Shown: piece after piece, positions 1 to 5,040 of the stretch
Position numbering within the stretch: the first letter of the stretch is position 1
Layout: every line of letters starts with the position of its first letter
Assembly (NCBI GenBank): GCA_902795985.1
Contig: CADBNG010000138.1
Location: 1 to 5,040 of the forward strand
DNA: 5,040 nucleotides
Direction: 5' to 3'
Source of the DNA: an uncultured Lachnospiraceae bacterium
GTDB taxonomy: Bacteria; Bacillota_A; Clostridia; Lachnospirales; Lachnospiraceae
Position numbers and translations under genes: made by a program
The notes under the pieces: generated by a model
What the model saw: the letters and a program-made list of their open reading frames with translations, nothing else
Database searches by the model: none
What the model was told of the DNA's origin: nothing

Positions 1-311
1 GCTCCGGCTCCGGCAAAGCCGCGGAAAAACTCTTCAAAAGGCGTTCCGTAGCCGTATCCGCCGGAAGAATAGCTCCCGCTGTTTCCATAGCTGTTCTGGC
101 CATACCCGTAGGAAGTACCGTGTTCCTTTTCGTACACGATCTGCTGGTAGGCCTGCTGGATCTGCTTGAACTTTTCCTCCGCAGCCTCTTTGTTCGGATT
201 GTTCACATTGGCGTCGGGATGATATTTCCGGCTTAAATTCCGGTAAGCCTTCTTGATTTCATCCATGTCGGCATTTCGGGAGACGCCAAGCACTGAATAC
301 GGATCCGTCAT
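1..311 (-). CDS. J-domain protein (DnaJ-like co-chaperone), N-terminal part, cut by the window edge
   Basis: Only the first 103 residues are visible. Residues 3-57 form a J-domain: it opens DPYSVLGV, has the helix II pattern [12 protein letters not shown], and carries the HPD tripeptide at residues 31-33 that stimulates DnaK ATPase. Helix III is [14 protein letters not shown] (45-58). The canonical ending of the domain (LSD..KR..YD) is absent; after residue 60 the chain becomes rich in Gly, Tyr and Ser (about 65-90) and then reads PFEEFFRGF. This is therefore an atypical J-protein and not housekeeping DnaJ; whether zinc-finger or client-binding domains follow cannot be seen. The ATG overlaps the stop of the upstream DUF5685 gene by four bases (ATGA), with an AAAAGGG ribosome site 7 nt before it, so translation is probably coupled. 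It is the last visible gene of the run starting at 3893. The J-domain is certain; the partner and client are unknown. Confidence 0.93.
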   Translation of the reverse strand, partial: MTDPYSVLGVSRNADMDEIKKAYRNLSRKYHPDANVNNPNKEAAEEKFKQIQQAYQQIVYEKEHGTSYGYGQNSYGNSGSYSSGGYGYGTPFEEFFRGFAGAG

Positions 312-1138
312 CTTTTTTCCCTTTTGTTTCTCACTTCGTAATACTTATTCCAGATCCCGGCATACAGAATATTCCGAAGGATCGCGACATTTTCCACCAC
401 AGGCAGGCGCTCGAAAGCGGCGGCTGCGCCGGAGGCCATCATCGTCAGAAGCTCCCGGACGTAATCATCAAAGCCTTCCCGTCCACGGATATTCAGAAGG
501 GGATTGTAATTCCCGGTTTTTTCGTCTTCCTCCAGATCTTCATACGCGTCGAGCAGGTAAATGTACTTGCCCAGATAGAAACCGACGGCGGAAAGATCCC
601 CGCTCCAGATATCCCCGGGATGAACGGCAAAGATCTTCGCAAAGAAATCGCCTGTCAGTCCTGCGGCGAGGTCCAGATCTTCCGATTTTTCCTGTTCTGC
701 CGCATGGAGCTTCTTCAGATACTGCCGAAGCGCCCGGATCTGTTCCGGATACTTCGGAGCGGTTTTTTTATAAGCCCGCAGCAGCATCCGGGATTCCAGA
801 AGGCTTTTCTGTTTTTTTTCGTCCCGCCAGTCGTCCAGCAGATTATGATAACAGAGGATCACGCTCATATCCGCCGCGTAAGACGTATATTTCGTCCGGA
901 CGCACAGTTTTTTCGGGCCGGGATGCAGCAGGCAGTAGCGAAGTTCCGAAGACCGTTCCGGCTCATACAGGGACGTCAGCAGAATAGCGAGAAACGTCAT
1001 GTCATACGTAAGTGTCAGACGGGAAAGCTCCCCTCCGTTTTCTCTCAGATCCTGGCAGACGCCGCAGTAATAGCTCCGGTAAGCATCGAACTCCCGTACT
1101 TTTAACTCATCCCGGTTGACCCTGATATTGCCAAGCAT
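308..1138 (-). CDS. DUF5685-like protein of unknown function, 276 aa
   Basis: I recognise this as resembling the DUF5685 family of Firmicutes, which to my knowledge has no assigned function. The N-terminus ([20 protein letters not shown]) leads to a CGVC pair (C25, C28). The [14 protein letters not shown] block follows (38-51), then C69 in CLLHP, C79 and C96. The protein is soluble and mostly helical, with no signal peptide. Two acidic motifs stand out: DDWRD at 102-106 and [17 protein letters not shown] at 197-213. Their spacing and form recall the two Asp-rich, Mg-binding motifs of squalene/phytoene synthase-type enzymes, but that is my inference and not a known activity. The Cys residues could bind a metal. 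The ATG is preceded by AAAGGTG, which overlaps the stop codon of the zinc-ribbon gene (9-nt gap). The 3' end overlaps the J-protein start by 4 nt, so the three genes are probably co-translated. The gene call is firm; function is open. Confidence 0.9.
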   Translation of the reverse strand: MLGNIRVNRDELKVREFDAYRSYYCGVCQDLRENGGELSRLTLTYDMTFLAILLTSLYEPERSSELRYCLLHPGPKKLCVRTKYTSYAADMSVILCYHNLLDDWRDEKKQKSLLESRMLLRAYKKTAPKYPEQIRALRQYLKKLHAAEQEKSEDLDLAAGLTGDFFAKIFAVHPGDIWSGDLSAVGFYLGKYIYLLDAYEDLEEDEKTGNYNPLLNIRGREGFDDYVRELLTMMASGAAAAFERLPVVENVAILRNILYAGIWNKYYEVRNKREKR

Positions 1139-1147
1139 ACCGCACCT

Positions 1148-1561
1148 TTATGTCGTTTTTATGAAATCCGTCCCGCATTGCGGACAGTGGATGGAAATCC
1201 GGCCTTTCCCTTTCGGGACCCTCAGTCTTTTTCTGCAGTTCGGGCAGCGGAAATAAGCATGGTTCGTATCCTGCATTTCCCGTTTTTTCCGGGAGAAGCT
1301 GCCAAACAGTCCCGTCCGGATATCCAGGAAGCGCTGGTTTTCGGCTGCTCTTTTCGCGTAATTGCGGGAAAAGGCCCTGAAATAAATCCACGCCAGAAGC
1401 AGCACTGCCAGATAAAAGAATATTCCGGATCCGCGGAAAGCCCTCCGTGTCGCCATGGAAAGGATCAGGAGGATAACGCAGACAATGCTGAGGAAATTGT
1501 TGAGCTGATCCCGTCCGTACCTTCCGGCCATTACACGGGCCAGCCATTCTCGAAATCTCAA
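1148..1561 (-). CDS. Small membrane protein with C-terminal zinc ribbon, 137 aa (TTG start)
   Basis: No named function is recognised. Residues 1-22 are basic and amphipathic, with a GRYGRDQLNNF block. Two hydrophobic segments follow at about 23-37 and 46-62, separated by a short basic turn (ATRRAFRGSG); this is consistent with a helical hairpin in the membrane. A basic linker (about 63-100) leads to a zinc ribbon with CPNC at 106-109 and CPQC at 126-129, knuckles of the rubredoxin/zinc-ribbon kind that should bind one Zn. The positive-inside rule places the ribbon and both termini in the cytoplasm. The start codon is TTG; it is favoured because AAGGAG lies 6 nt upstream, inside the last codons of glnS, and only 3 nt separate the two genes. 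It precedes the DUF5685 gene by 9 nt. Similar short zinc-ribbon membrane proteins occur in Clostridia; the role could be regulatory or structural. Confidence 0.82.
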   Translation of the reverse strand: MRFREWLARVMAGRYGRDQLNNFLSIVCVILLILSMATRRAFRGSGIFFYLAVLLLAWIYFRAFSRNYAKRAAENQRFLDIRTGLFGSFSRKKREMQDTNHAYFRCPNCRKRLRVPKGKGRISIHCPQCGTDFIKTT

Positions 1562-1564
1562 CGT

Positions 1565-3235
1565 TTACTCCTTCTTCGGTAATTTGAACGAACTCTTCAG
1601 GGAGACGATGCGGTTAAAGACCAGCGCTCCCGGCGCAGAGTCTTTCGCGTCCGCGCAGTAGAATCCGTTTCTCACAAACTGGAAGCTGTCATAAGCCTTC
1701 GCATCGGCTGCGGCCGGCTCGATGAAGCATCCGTCAATACGCTCCAGCGAATCCGGATTGATATTCATGGATCCGTCTTCGTTGTAAACGCCCTTTTCTT
1801 CGTCGATCAGGTTTTCATAGAGACGGCACTGTGCCGTAATGGCGGTTGCCGCGTTCACCCAATGAATCGTTCCCTTCACCTTCCGGCCGTCGGGACTGTT
1901 GCCCCCGCGGGATTCGGGATCATATTCTCCATGTACGCAGACGACATTTCCTTCTTCGTCCGTATCATAGCCGGTGCAGCGGACAAAATAGGCGTTCATC
2001 AGCCGGACCTCATTTCCGGGGAACATCCGGAAGTATTTCTTCGGCGGTTCGACCATGAAGTCCTCCTGCTCGATCCACAGCTCCTTTGAGAAAGGCACTT
2101 TCCGGGAACCGAGATCCGGATTCTCCGCATTGTTCGGGACCTCCAGTTCTTCGGTCCGGCCCTCCGGATAATTATCGATTACCAGTTTCAGCGGATGAAG
2201 AACCGCCATGATGCGGGCTTTTTTCTGCTTCAGGTCTTCCCGGATGCAGTATTCCAGCATTGCGTAATCGGCAGAGCTCTGGGCCTTGGAGATTCCGCAC
2301 AGTTCCACAAACATCCGGATGGACTCCGGGGTGAAGCCCCTGCGGCGCAGCGCGGCGATCGTGACAAGGCGGGGATCGTCCCAGCCGTCCACAACGCCTT
2401 CTTCCACAAGCTTTTTGATATACCGTTTGCCGGTAACCACGTTGGTCAGATACATTTTCGCGAATTCAATCTGACGCGGGGGCTGTTCGAAGCCCACTTC
2501 TTTGACCACCCAGTCGTAAAGCGGCCGGTGGTCTTCGAATTCCAGCGTGCAAAGGGAATGGGTTACGCCCTCAATCGCGTCCTCCAGCGGATGAGCGAAG
2601 TCATACATCGGGTAGATGCACCAGCGGTCTCCGGTATTATGATGGGCGATATGCGCGACACGGTAGATTACGGGGTCCCGCATATTGATGTTCGGGGACG
2701 CCATATCGATTTTCGCCCGCAGAACCCGGGTGCCGTCTTCAAATTCCCCGGCTTTCATCCGTTCGAAGAGATCCAGGTTCTCTTCAACGGAGCGGTTCCG
2801 GTATGGGCTTTCCTTTCCCGGCTCTTTTAATGTTCCGCGGTATTCCCGGATCTGATCCGCCGTCAGATCGCAGACGTAGGCCTTTCCCTTTTTAATGAGT
2901 TCAACGGCCGCTTCATAAAACTGCTCAAAATAGTTGGAAGCATAATAAAGCCGGTCCTCAAAATCCGCCCCCAGCCAGCGGACGTCTTCGATGATCTGCT
3001 CGACAAATTCCGTTTTTTCCTTTGTCGGGTTCGTATCGTCAAAGCGGAGATTGAACGTTCCGTTGTACTTCTGCGCCGTCAGGTAATTGAGAAGGATGGA
3101 CTTCGCATGACCGATATGCAGATATCCGTTGGGTTCCGGGGGGAAACGGGTGCATACGTGATCATAGACCCCTTCCGCAAGGTCCTTGTCGATGGCTGCT
3201 TCAATAAAATTCCTGGAAACGGTTTCTTCCGCCAT
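1565..3235 (-). CDS. glnS: Glutaminyl-tRNA synthetase (GlnRS), class I, 556 aa
   Basis: Charges tRNA-Gln with glutamine in the cytoplasm. Length is close to E. coli GlnRS (about 554 aa), with no YqeY-type C-terminal extension. The Rossmann catalytic core carries [12 protein letters not shown] at 32-43 (the HIGH signature). Residues equivalent to the known GlnRS substrate-binding set are present: R30, D66 (RFDDTNP), Y211 (YDFAHPLED) and C229 (HSLCTLEF); D235, which contacts the acceptor stem in E. coli, is also kept. This supports GlnRS over GluRS. The KMSKS loop is unusual: the usual VMSKR is VTGKR (267-271), with the Lys kept at 270. The region after about 340 is the two-barrel anticodon-binding part, including VKGTIHWV at 453-460. 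The start at 3235 is chosen because AAAGGAG sits 8 nt upstream; an in-frame ATG at 3268 would add 11 residues, overlap the aldolase gene and lacks this site. It lies 13 nt after the aldolase gene and 3 nt before the zinc-ribbon gene. Confidence 0.97.
   Translation of the reverse strand: MAEETVSRNFIEAAIDKDLAEGVYDHVCTRFPPEPNGYLHIGHAKSILLNYLTAQKYNGTFNLRFDDTNPTKEKTEFVEQIIEDVRWLGADFEDRLYYASNYFEQFYEAAVELIKKGKAYVCDLTADQIREYRGTLKEPGKESPYRNRSVEENLDLFERMKAGEFEDGTRVLRAKIDMASPNINMRDPVIYRVAHIAHHNTGDRWCIYPMYDFAHPLEDAIEGVTHSLCTLEFEDHRPLYDWVVKEVGFEQPPRQIEFAKMYLTNVVTGKRYIKKLVEEGVVDGWDDPRLVTIAALRRRGFTPESIRMFVELCGISKAQSSADYAMLEYCIREDLKQKKARIMAVLHPLKLVIDNYPEGRTEELEVPNNAENPDLGSRKVPFSKELWIEQEDFMVEPPKKYFRMFPGNEVRLMNAYFVRCTGYDTDEEGNVVCVHGEYDPESRGGNSPDGRKVKGTIHWVNAATAITAQCRLYENLIDEEKGVYNEDGSMNINPDSLERIDGCFIEPAAADAKAYDSFQFVRNGFYCADAKDSAPGALVFNRIVSLKSSFKLPKKE
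1568..1573 (-). promoter_or_regulatory. Ribosome binding site for the TTG-started zinc-ribbon gene
   Basis: AAGGAG on the minus strand lies within the last three sense codons of glnS (AAG AAG GAG), 6 nt before the TTG at 1561. A good site at ideal distance supports the weak start codon and implies translational coupling to glnS. Confidence 0.75.
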
Positions 3236-3241
3236 TTCTTT

Positions 3242-3250
3242 CTCTCCTTT
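3242..3250 (-). promoter_or_regulatory. Ribosome binding site that decides the glnS start
   Basis: The minus strand reads AAAGGAGAG here, an almost perfect anti-16S match, 8 nt (counted from GGAG) before the ATG at 3235. It overlaps the TAA stop of the aldolase gene, which suggests that ribosomes finishing the aldolase help start glnS. It argues against the longer reading frame from 3268. Confidence 0.85.
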
Positions 3251-3893
3251 ATTGTCCGTAATGGTCATCCGTGACCTGTTTCAGCGTTTTCATAATCTGG
3301 TCCGAAAGAAGATTCGGGCTGCCGAGGGTACAGGCCAGATAGGCAACCTTCGCGCTTTCTTCCAGAACATAGGCGTCGTTATAGGCCTTATCAATCGTAT
3401 CGTCCGCGAAAACGGCCCCGTGATTCGCCATGAGAATGGCCTTGTCCTCTCCCAGGGCTTCCGTGGTGACCCGCGCCAGTTCCGCGGTCCCCTGCACGGC
3501 GAAAGGCGCAAGCTTAAGGCTCGTTCCCACAAGCGATGCGGCCTCGGAAGTAATGCAGGGCATTCCCCCGTCCAGACAGGCCCAGGCCGTCAGGAAGGTG
3601 GAATGTGTATGCACAATACCGTAAACATCGGGCCTTTTCCGATAGATGGACGTATGCAGAGGCGTCTCAATCGAGGGTTTCCTCTCACCGTCCGTTACGG
3701 ATCCGTCCGGAGCGACGACCACAATATCCGACGGGACCAGTTCCCTGTACGGCATTCCGCTGGGCGTAACGCAGATCAGACCGGTCTGCGGATCCCTCAG
3801 CGAAAAATTGCCGAAGGTCAGAGGCACCAGTTTATCGTTAAAAGCGCGCAGGGCAATTTCGATCACCTTAACCCGCTGTTCTTCCAGAAGCAT
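3249..3893 (-). CDS. Class II aldolase/adducin-family protein, FucA-like, 214 aa
   Basis: A zinc-dependent sugar-phosphate aldolase or epimerase of the FucA/RhaD/AraD superfamily, expected in the cytoplasm. Length equals that of L-fuculose-1-phosphate aldolase (about 215 aa). Visible motifs are GNFSLR at 28-33 and TPSG at 43-46 (phosphate and substrate loop), SIETPLH with E76, HTHS with H95 and H97, and ANHGAV with H158. E76, H95, H97 and H158 match the E. coli FucA set E73, H92, H94, H155 at a constant offset of three; Glu at 76 (AraD epimerases have Asp) favours aldolase chemistry. The C-terminus, DDHYGQ, resembles the YYGQ tail of AraD, where a Tyr is catalytic. Substrate cannot be fixed: no fucose, rhamnose or arabinose genes are adjacent. 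ATG at 3893 has GGAGGAG 3 nt upstream. It is the first gene after the promoter at 3952-3924 and leads into glnS. Confidence 0.93.
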   Translation of the reverse strand: MLLEEQRVKVIEIALRAFNDKLVPLTFGNFSLRDPQTGLICVTPSGMPYRELVPSDIVVVAPDGSVTDGERKPSIETPLHTSIYRKRPDVYGIVHTHSTFLTAWACLDGGMPCITSEAASLVGTSLKLAPFAVQGTAELARVTTEALGEDKAILMANHGAVFADDTIDKAYNDAYVLEESAKVAYLACTLGSPNLLSDQIMKTLKQVTDDHYGQ

Positions 3894-3923
3894 AGACTCC
3901 TCCAGTGTTCAAACTAACAATAA

Positions 3924-3952
3924 AGTATATCCTAAATGCCGATTATTATCAA
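3924..3952 (-). promoter_or_regulatory. Sigma-A (sigma-70 type) promoter for the aldolase-glnS gene run
   Basis: On the minus strand the -35 box TTGATA (3952-3947) and the -10 box TATACT (3929-3924) are separated by exactly 17 nt. Each differs from consensus at one position. Transcription would begin near 3917, giving a leader of roughly 24 nt before the aldolase ATG and containing only its GGAGGAG site. That leader is too short for a T-box or other riboswitch. The surrounding DNA is AT-rich compared with the genes. Confidence 0.8.
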
Positions 3953-4014
3953 CTGGCGCATAAGACGCTTCGATCGGACACAGGATACATAACAGAGATT
4001 TCCGCTGAAACGGT
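3953..4014. other. Intergenic segment after the GtrA gene, no terminator seen
   Basis: These 62 bases separate the GtrA stop from the promoter of the aldolase run. I see no GC-rich inverted repeat with a T-tract on the minus strand, so GtrA transcripts may continue into the next genes or end by Rho or by a structure I cannot see. Confidence 0.45.
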
Positions 4015-4428
4015 TCACTCTTTCTTCTTCCGGAAAACTACCAGCTTGCTCGCCAGATAATTCAGAATAATCACGATAATATTGGACAGCGTCTTGAAGA
4101 GCATATCATTGTAATGCAGCACATCCACAAAGACGTACATGATCACAATATCCAGTACACCGGTGGCAATCCGGAAGAAGAAAAACATCCCGATTTCCAC
4201 CAGAAGCCCCCGGACCGTCGTGACCTGACTGTCAAAAACCCATTTCCGGTTCGTGATATACGCAAAAAAAACGGCCAGAAACCATGCGACCGCCGTCGCC
4301 GGGACGGTAGAAACGCCCAGCATCCGCGCCAGCACATAGTAAGCCGCTATATTCACCACGGTTGTCATGATACCGAAAACCCCGTACCAGAACAGCCGTT
4401 TGTACTTATCATACAGTTTTTTGATCAT
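4015..4428 (-). CDS. GtrA-family membrane protein, 137 aa (possible 145 aa from 4452)
   Basis: A small polytopic membrane protein of the GtrA family, whose members are thought to help move or use polyprenyl-linked sugars in cell-surface glycosylation. From the start at 4428, four hydrophobic segments are visible at about 12-34, 40-58, 76-100 and 109-131. Family marks are YGVFGIMTTVVN in helix 1, YITNRKWVF (57-65) after helix 2, and the closing NYLASKLVVFRKKK (123-136). Start choice is uncertain. An in-frame ATG at 4452 adds MDSLFFKN, but this extension is encoded inside the hairpin that ends groEL, so I prefer 4428, which gives the typical family opening MIKKLYDKYK. Neither ATG has a good ribosome site. 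No glycosyltransferase lies beside it in this window, so its substrate is unknown. Confidence 0.9.
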   Translation of the reverse strand: MIKKLYDKYKRLFWYGVFGIMTTVVNIAAYYVLARMLGVSTVPATAVAWFLAVFFAYITNRKWVFDSQVTTVRGLLVEIGMFFFFRIATGVLDIVIMYVFVDVLHYNDMLFKTLSNIIVIILNYLASKLVVFRKKKE

Positions 4429-4434
4429 GTTTTT

Positions 4435-4471
4435 AAAAAAGAGGCTGTCCATCTTTCACAGACAGCCTCTT
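4435..4471 (-). terminator. Intrinsic terminator of groEL
   Basis: On the minus strand AAGAGGCTGTC (4471-4461) and GACAGCCTCTT (4449-4439) form a perfect 11-bp stem around an 11-nt loop. A run of six T follows (4440-4435, the first two also closing the stem). It begins 20 nt after the groEL stop. The plus strand lacks a T-run on the other side, so it acts only for leftward transcription. The loop contains the alternative GtrA ATG at 4452. Confidence 0.88.
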
Positions 4472-4491
4472 GGAATCCGTTTCGATGTGGA

Positions 4492-5040
4492 TTACATCAT
4501 TCCGGGTGCGCCGCCCGCCGGCATCGGGGGAACAGGCTCTTTGATGTTGGATACAACGGCTTCGGTCGTAAGGAGCGTGGAAGCAACGGAAGTGGCGTTC
4601 TGCAGCGCGCTTCTGGTAACCTTCGCCGGATCCAGGATACCGGCTTCGATCATGTTGACATACTGCTCATGAAGGGCGTCGAATCCGAAATCCTTATCTC
4701 CTTCTTTGACTTTGTTGACGATAACGGCACCGTCCAGGCCCGCGTTCTCAGCGATGCGGTACAGCGGGGACTCGAGGGACTTGATCACGATCTGCGCTCC
4801 GGTCTTCTCGTCGCCTTCCAGGCTGTCCAGCAGTTCGTCCAGCTGTTTAGCAGCATGGACATAGGCGGATCCGCCGCCGGCAATGATGCCTTCTTCCACA
4901 GCCGCGCGGGTCGCGTTCAGGGCATCTTCCATACGAAGCTTGGCTTCCTTCATTTCGGTTTCGGTTGCAGCGCCGACGCGGATAACGGCTACGCCGCCGG
5001 CCAGTTTCGCAACTCTTTCCTGAAGTTTTTCCTTGTCATA
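4492..5040 (-). CDS. groL: Chaperonin GroEL (60 kDa), C-terminal 182 residues, cut by the window edge
   Basis: ATP-driven folding chaperonin that forms the double heptameric ring with GroES in the cytoplasm. The visible part starts at [19 protein letters not shown], equivalent to about residue 360 of E. coli GroEL, so it holds the end of the apical/intermediate region and the returning equatorial domain. The ATPase Asp (E. coli D398) is present in [16 protein letters not shown], followed by the AGGG nucleotide loop (E. coli 414-416). The C-terminal tail is the short Gly/Met/Pro-rich [12 protein letters not shown], as usual for GroELs with a cavity tail. Total length would be near 541 aa, normal for the family. 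It ends in TAA and is followed by a strong terminator, as expected for the last gene of a groESL unit. Any CIRCE operator would lie upstream of groES, outside the window. Confidence 0.98.
   Translation of the reverse strand, partial: YDKEKLQERVAKLAGGVAVIRVGAATETEMKEAKLRMEDALNATRAAVEEGIIAGGGSAYVHAAKQLDELLDSLEGDEKTGAQIVIKSLESPLYRIAENAGLDGAVIVNKVKEGDKDFGFDALHEQYVNMIEAGILDPAKVTRSALQNATSVASTLLTTEAVVSNIKEPVPPMPAGGAPGMM

Noticed and set aside
253..987. Long plus-strand open frame opposite the DUF5685 and J-domain genes
   Set aside because: Its translation is rich in Arg, Ser and Pro with no recognisable domain, and it lies antisense to two well-supported genes. It is a reading-frame shadow.
2195..2830. 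Plus-strand open frame of 211 codons inside glnS
   Set aside because: It is antisense to conserved GlnRS catalytic sequence, has no ribosome site that I can see and shows no family resemblance.
3236..3268. Longer glnS reading frame starting at 3268
   Set aside because: It would overlap the aldolase gene and has no matching ribosome site, whereas the ATG at 3235 has AAAGGAG at 8 nt and gives a family-typical N-terminus.
3186..3917. Plus-strand open frame opposite the aldolase gene
   Set aside because: The opposite strand encodes an aldolase with a full set of metal ligands; the plus-strand product has only low-complexity basic sequence.
3894..3952. T-box or other riboswitch ahead of the aldolase-glnS run
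   Set aside because: The predicted leader is only about 24 nt and holds no T-box sequence or terminator hairpin.
301..4872. Seven GGATCC sites (301, 1427, 1769, 3699, 3790, 4628, 4867), more than the one or so expected by chance
   Set aside because: They fall in different reading contexts inside coding genes (for example GGA TCC and GAT CCG codon pairs), without regular spacing or an extended shared sequence. Codon preference explains them better than a functional element.

Overview
All six genes in this window lie on the minus strand, so the genomic order runs from high to low coordinates. The protein sequences suggest a Clostridia-type Firmicute, probably close to Lachnospiraceae. The evidence is strong purine-rich Shine-Dalgarno sites, a GlnRS with an aberrant KMSKS loop of a type I associate from memory with that group, a DUF5685-type protein, and moderate GC content. 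The taxon is an inference, not a measurement.

Region by region, in transcription order: the C-terminal third of groEL (5040-4492) enters from the window edge and ends at a clear intrinsic terminator (4471-4435). A GtrA-family four-helix membrane protein follows almost immediately (4428-4015), and its start region abuts or overlaps that terminator. A 121-bp gap then carries a near-consensus sigma-A promoter (TTGATA, 17 nt, TATACT; 3952-3924). Five tightly packed genes lie downstream: a class II aldolase of the FucA/AraD superfamily (3893-3249), glutaminyl-tRNA synthetase glnS (3235-1565), a small two-helix membrane protein with a C-terminal zinc ribbon (1561-1148, TTG start), a DUF5685-like protein (1138-308), and a J-domain protein that runs off the left edge (311-1).

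The five genes look like one operon. Gaps are 13, 3, 9 and -4 nt, several Shine-Dalgarno sites overlap the preceding stop codon, and no terminator is visible between them. The mixture is functionally heterogeneous: sugar-phosphate metabolism, tRNA charging, and a three-gene tail of poorly understood function. That tail (zinc-ribbon membrane protein, DUF5685, J-protein) is the least explained part. The DUF5685 protein carries two Asp-rich motifs that recall class I isoprenoid synthases, plus a CxxC pair. The J-protein lacks the usual end of the J-domain and continues into a Gly/Tyr/Ser-rich region, which suggests a specialised DnaK co-chaperone.

No mobile element, CRISPR array, rRNA or tRNA gene is visible, and no stretch over 300 bases lacks a gene.
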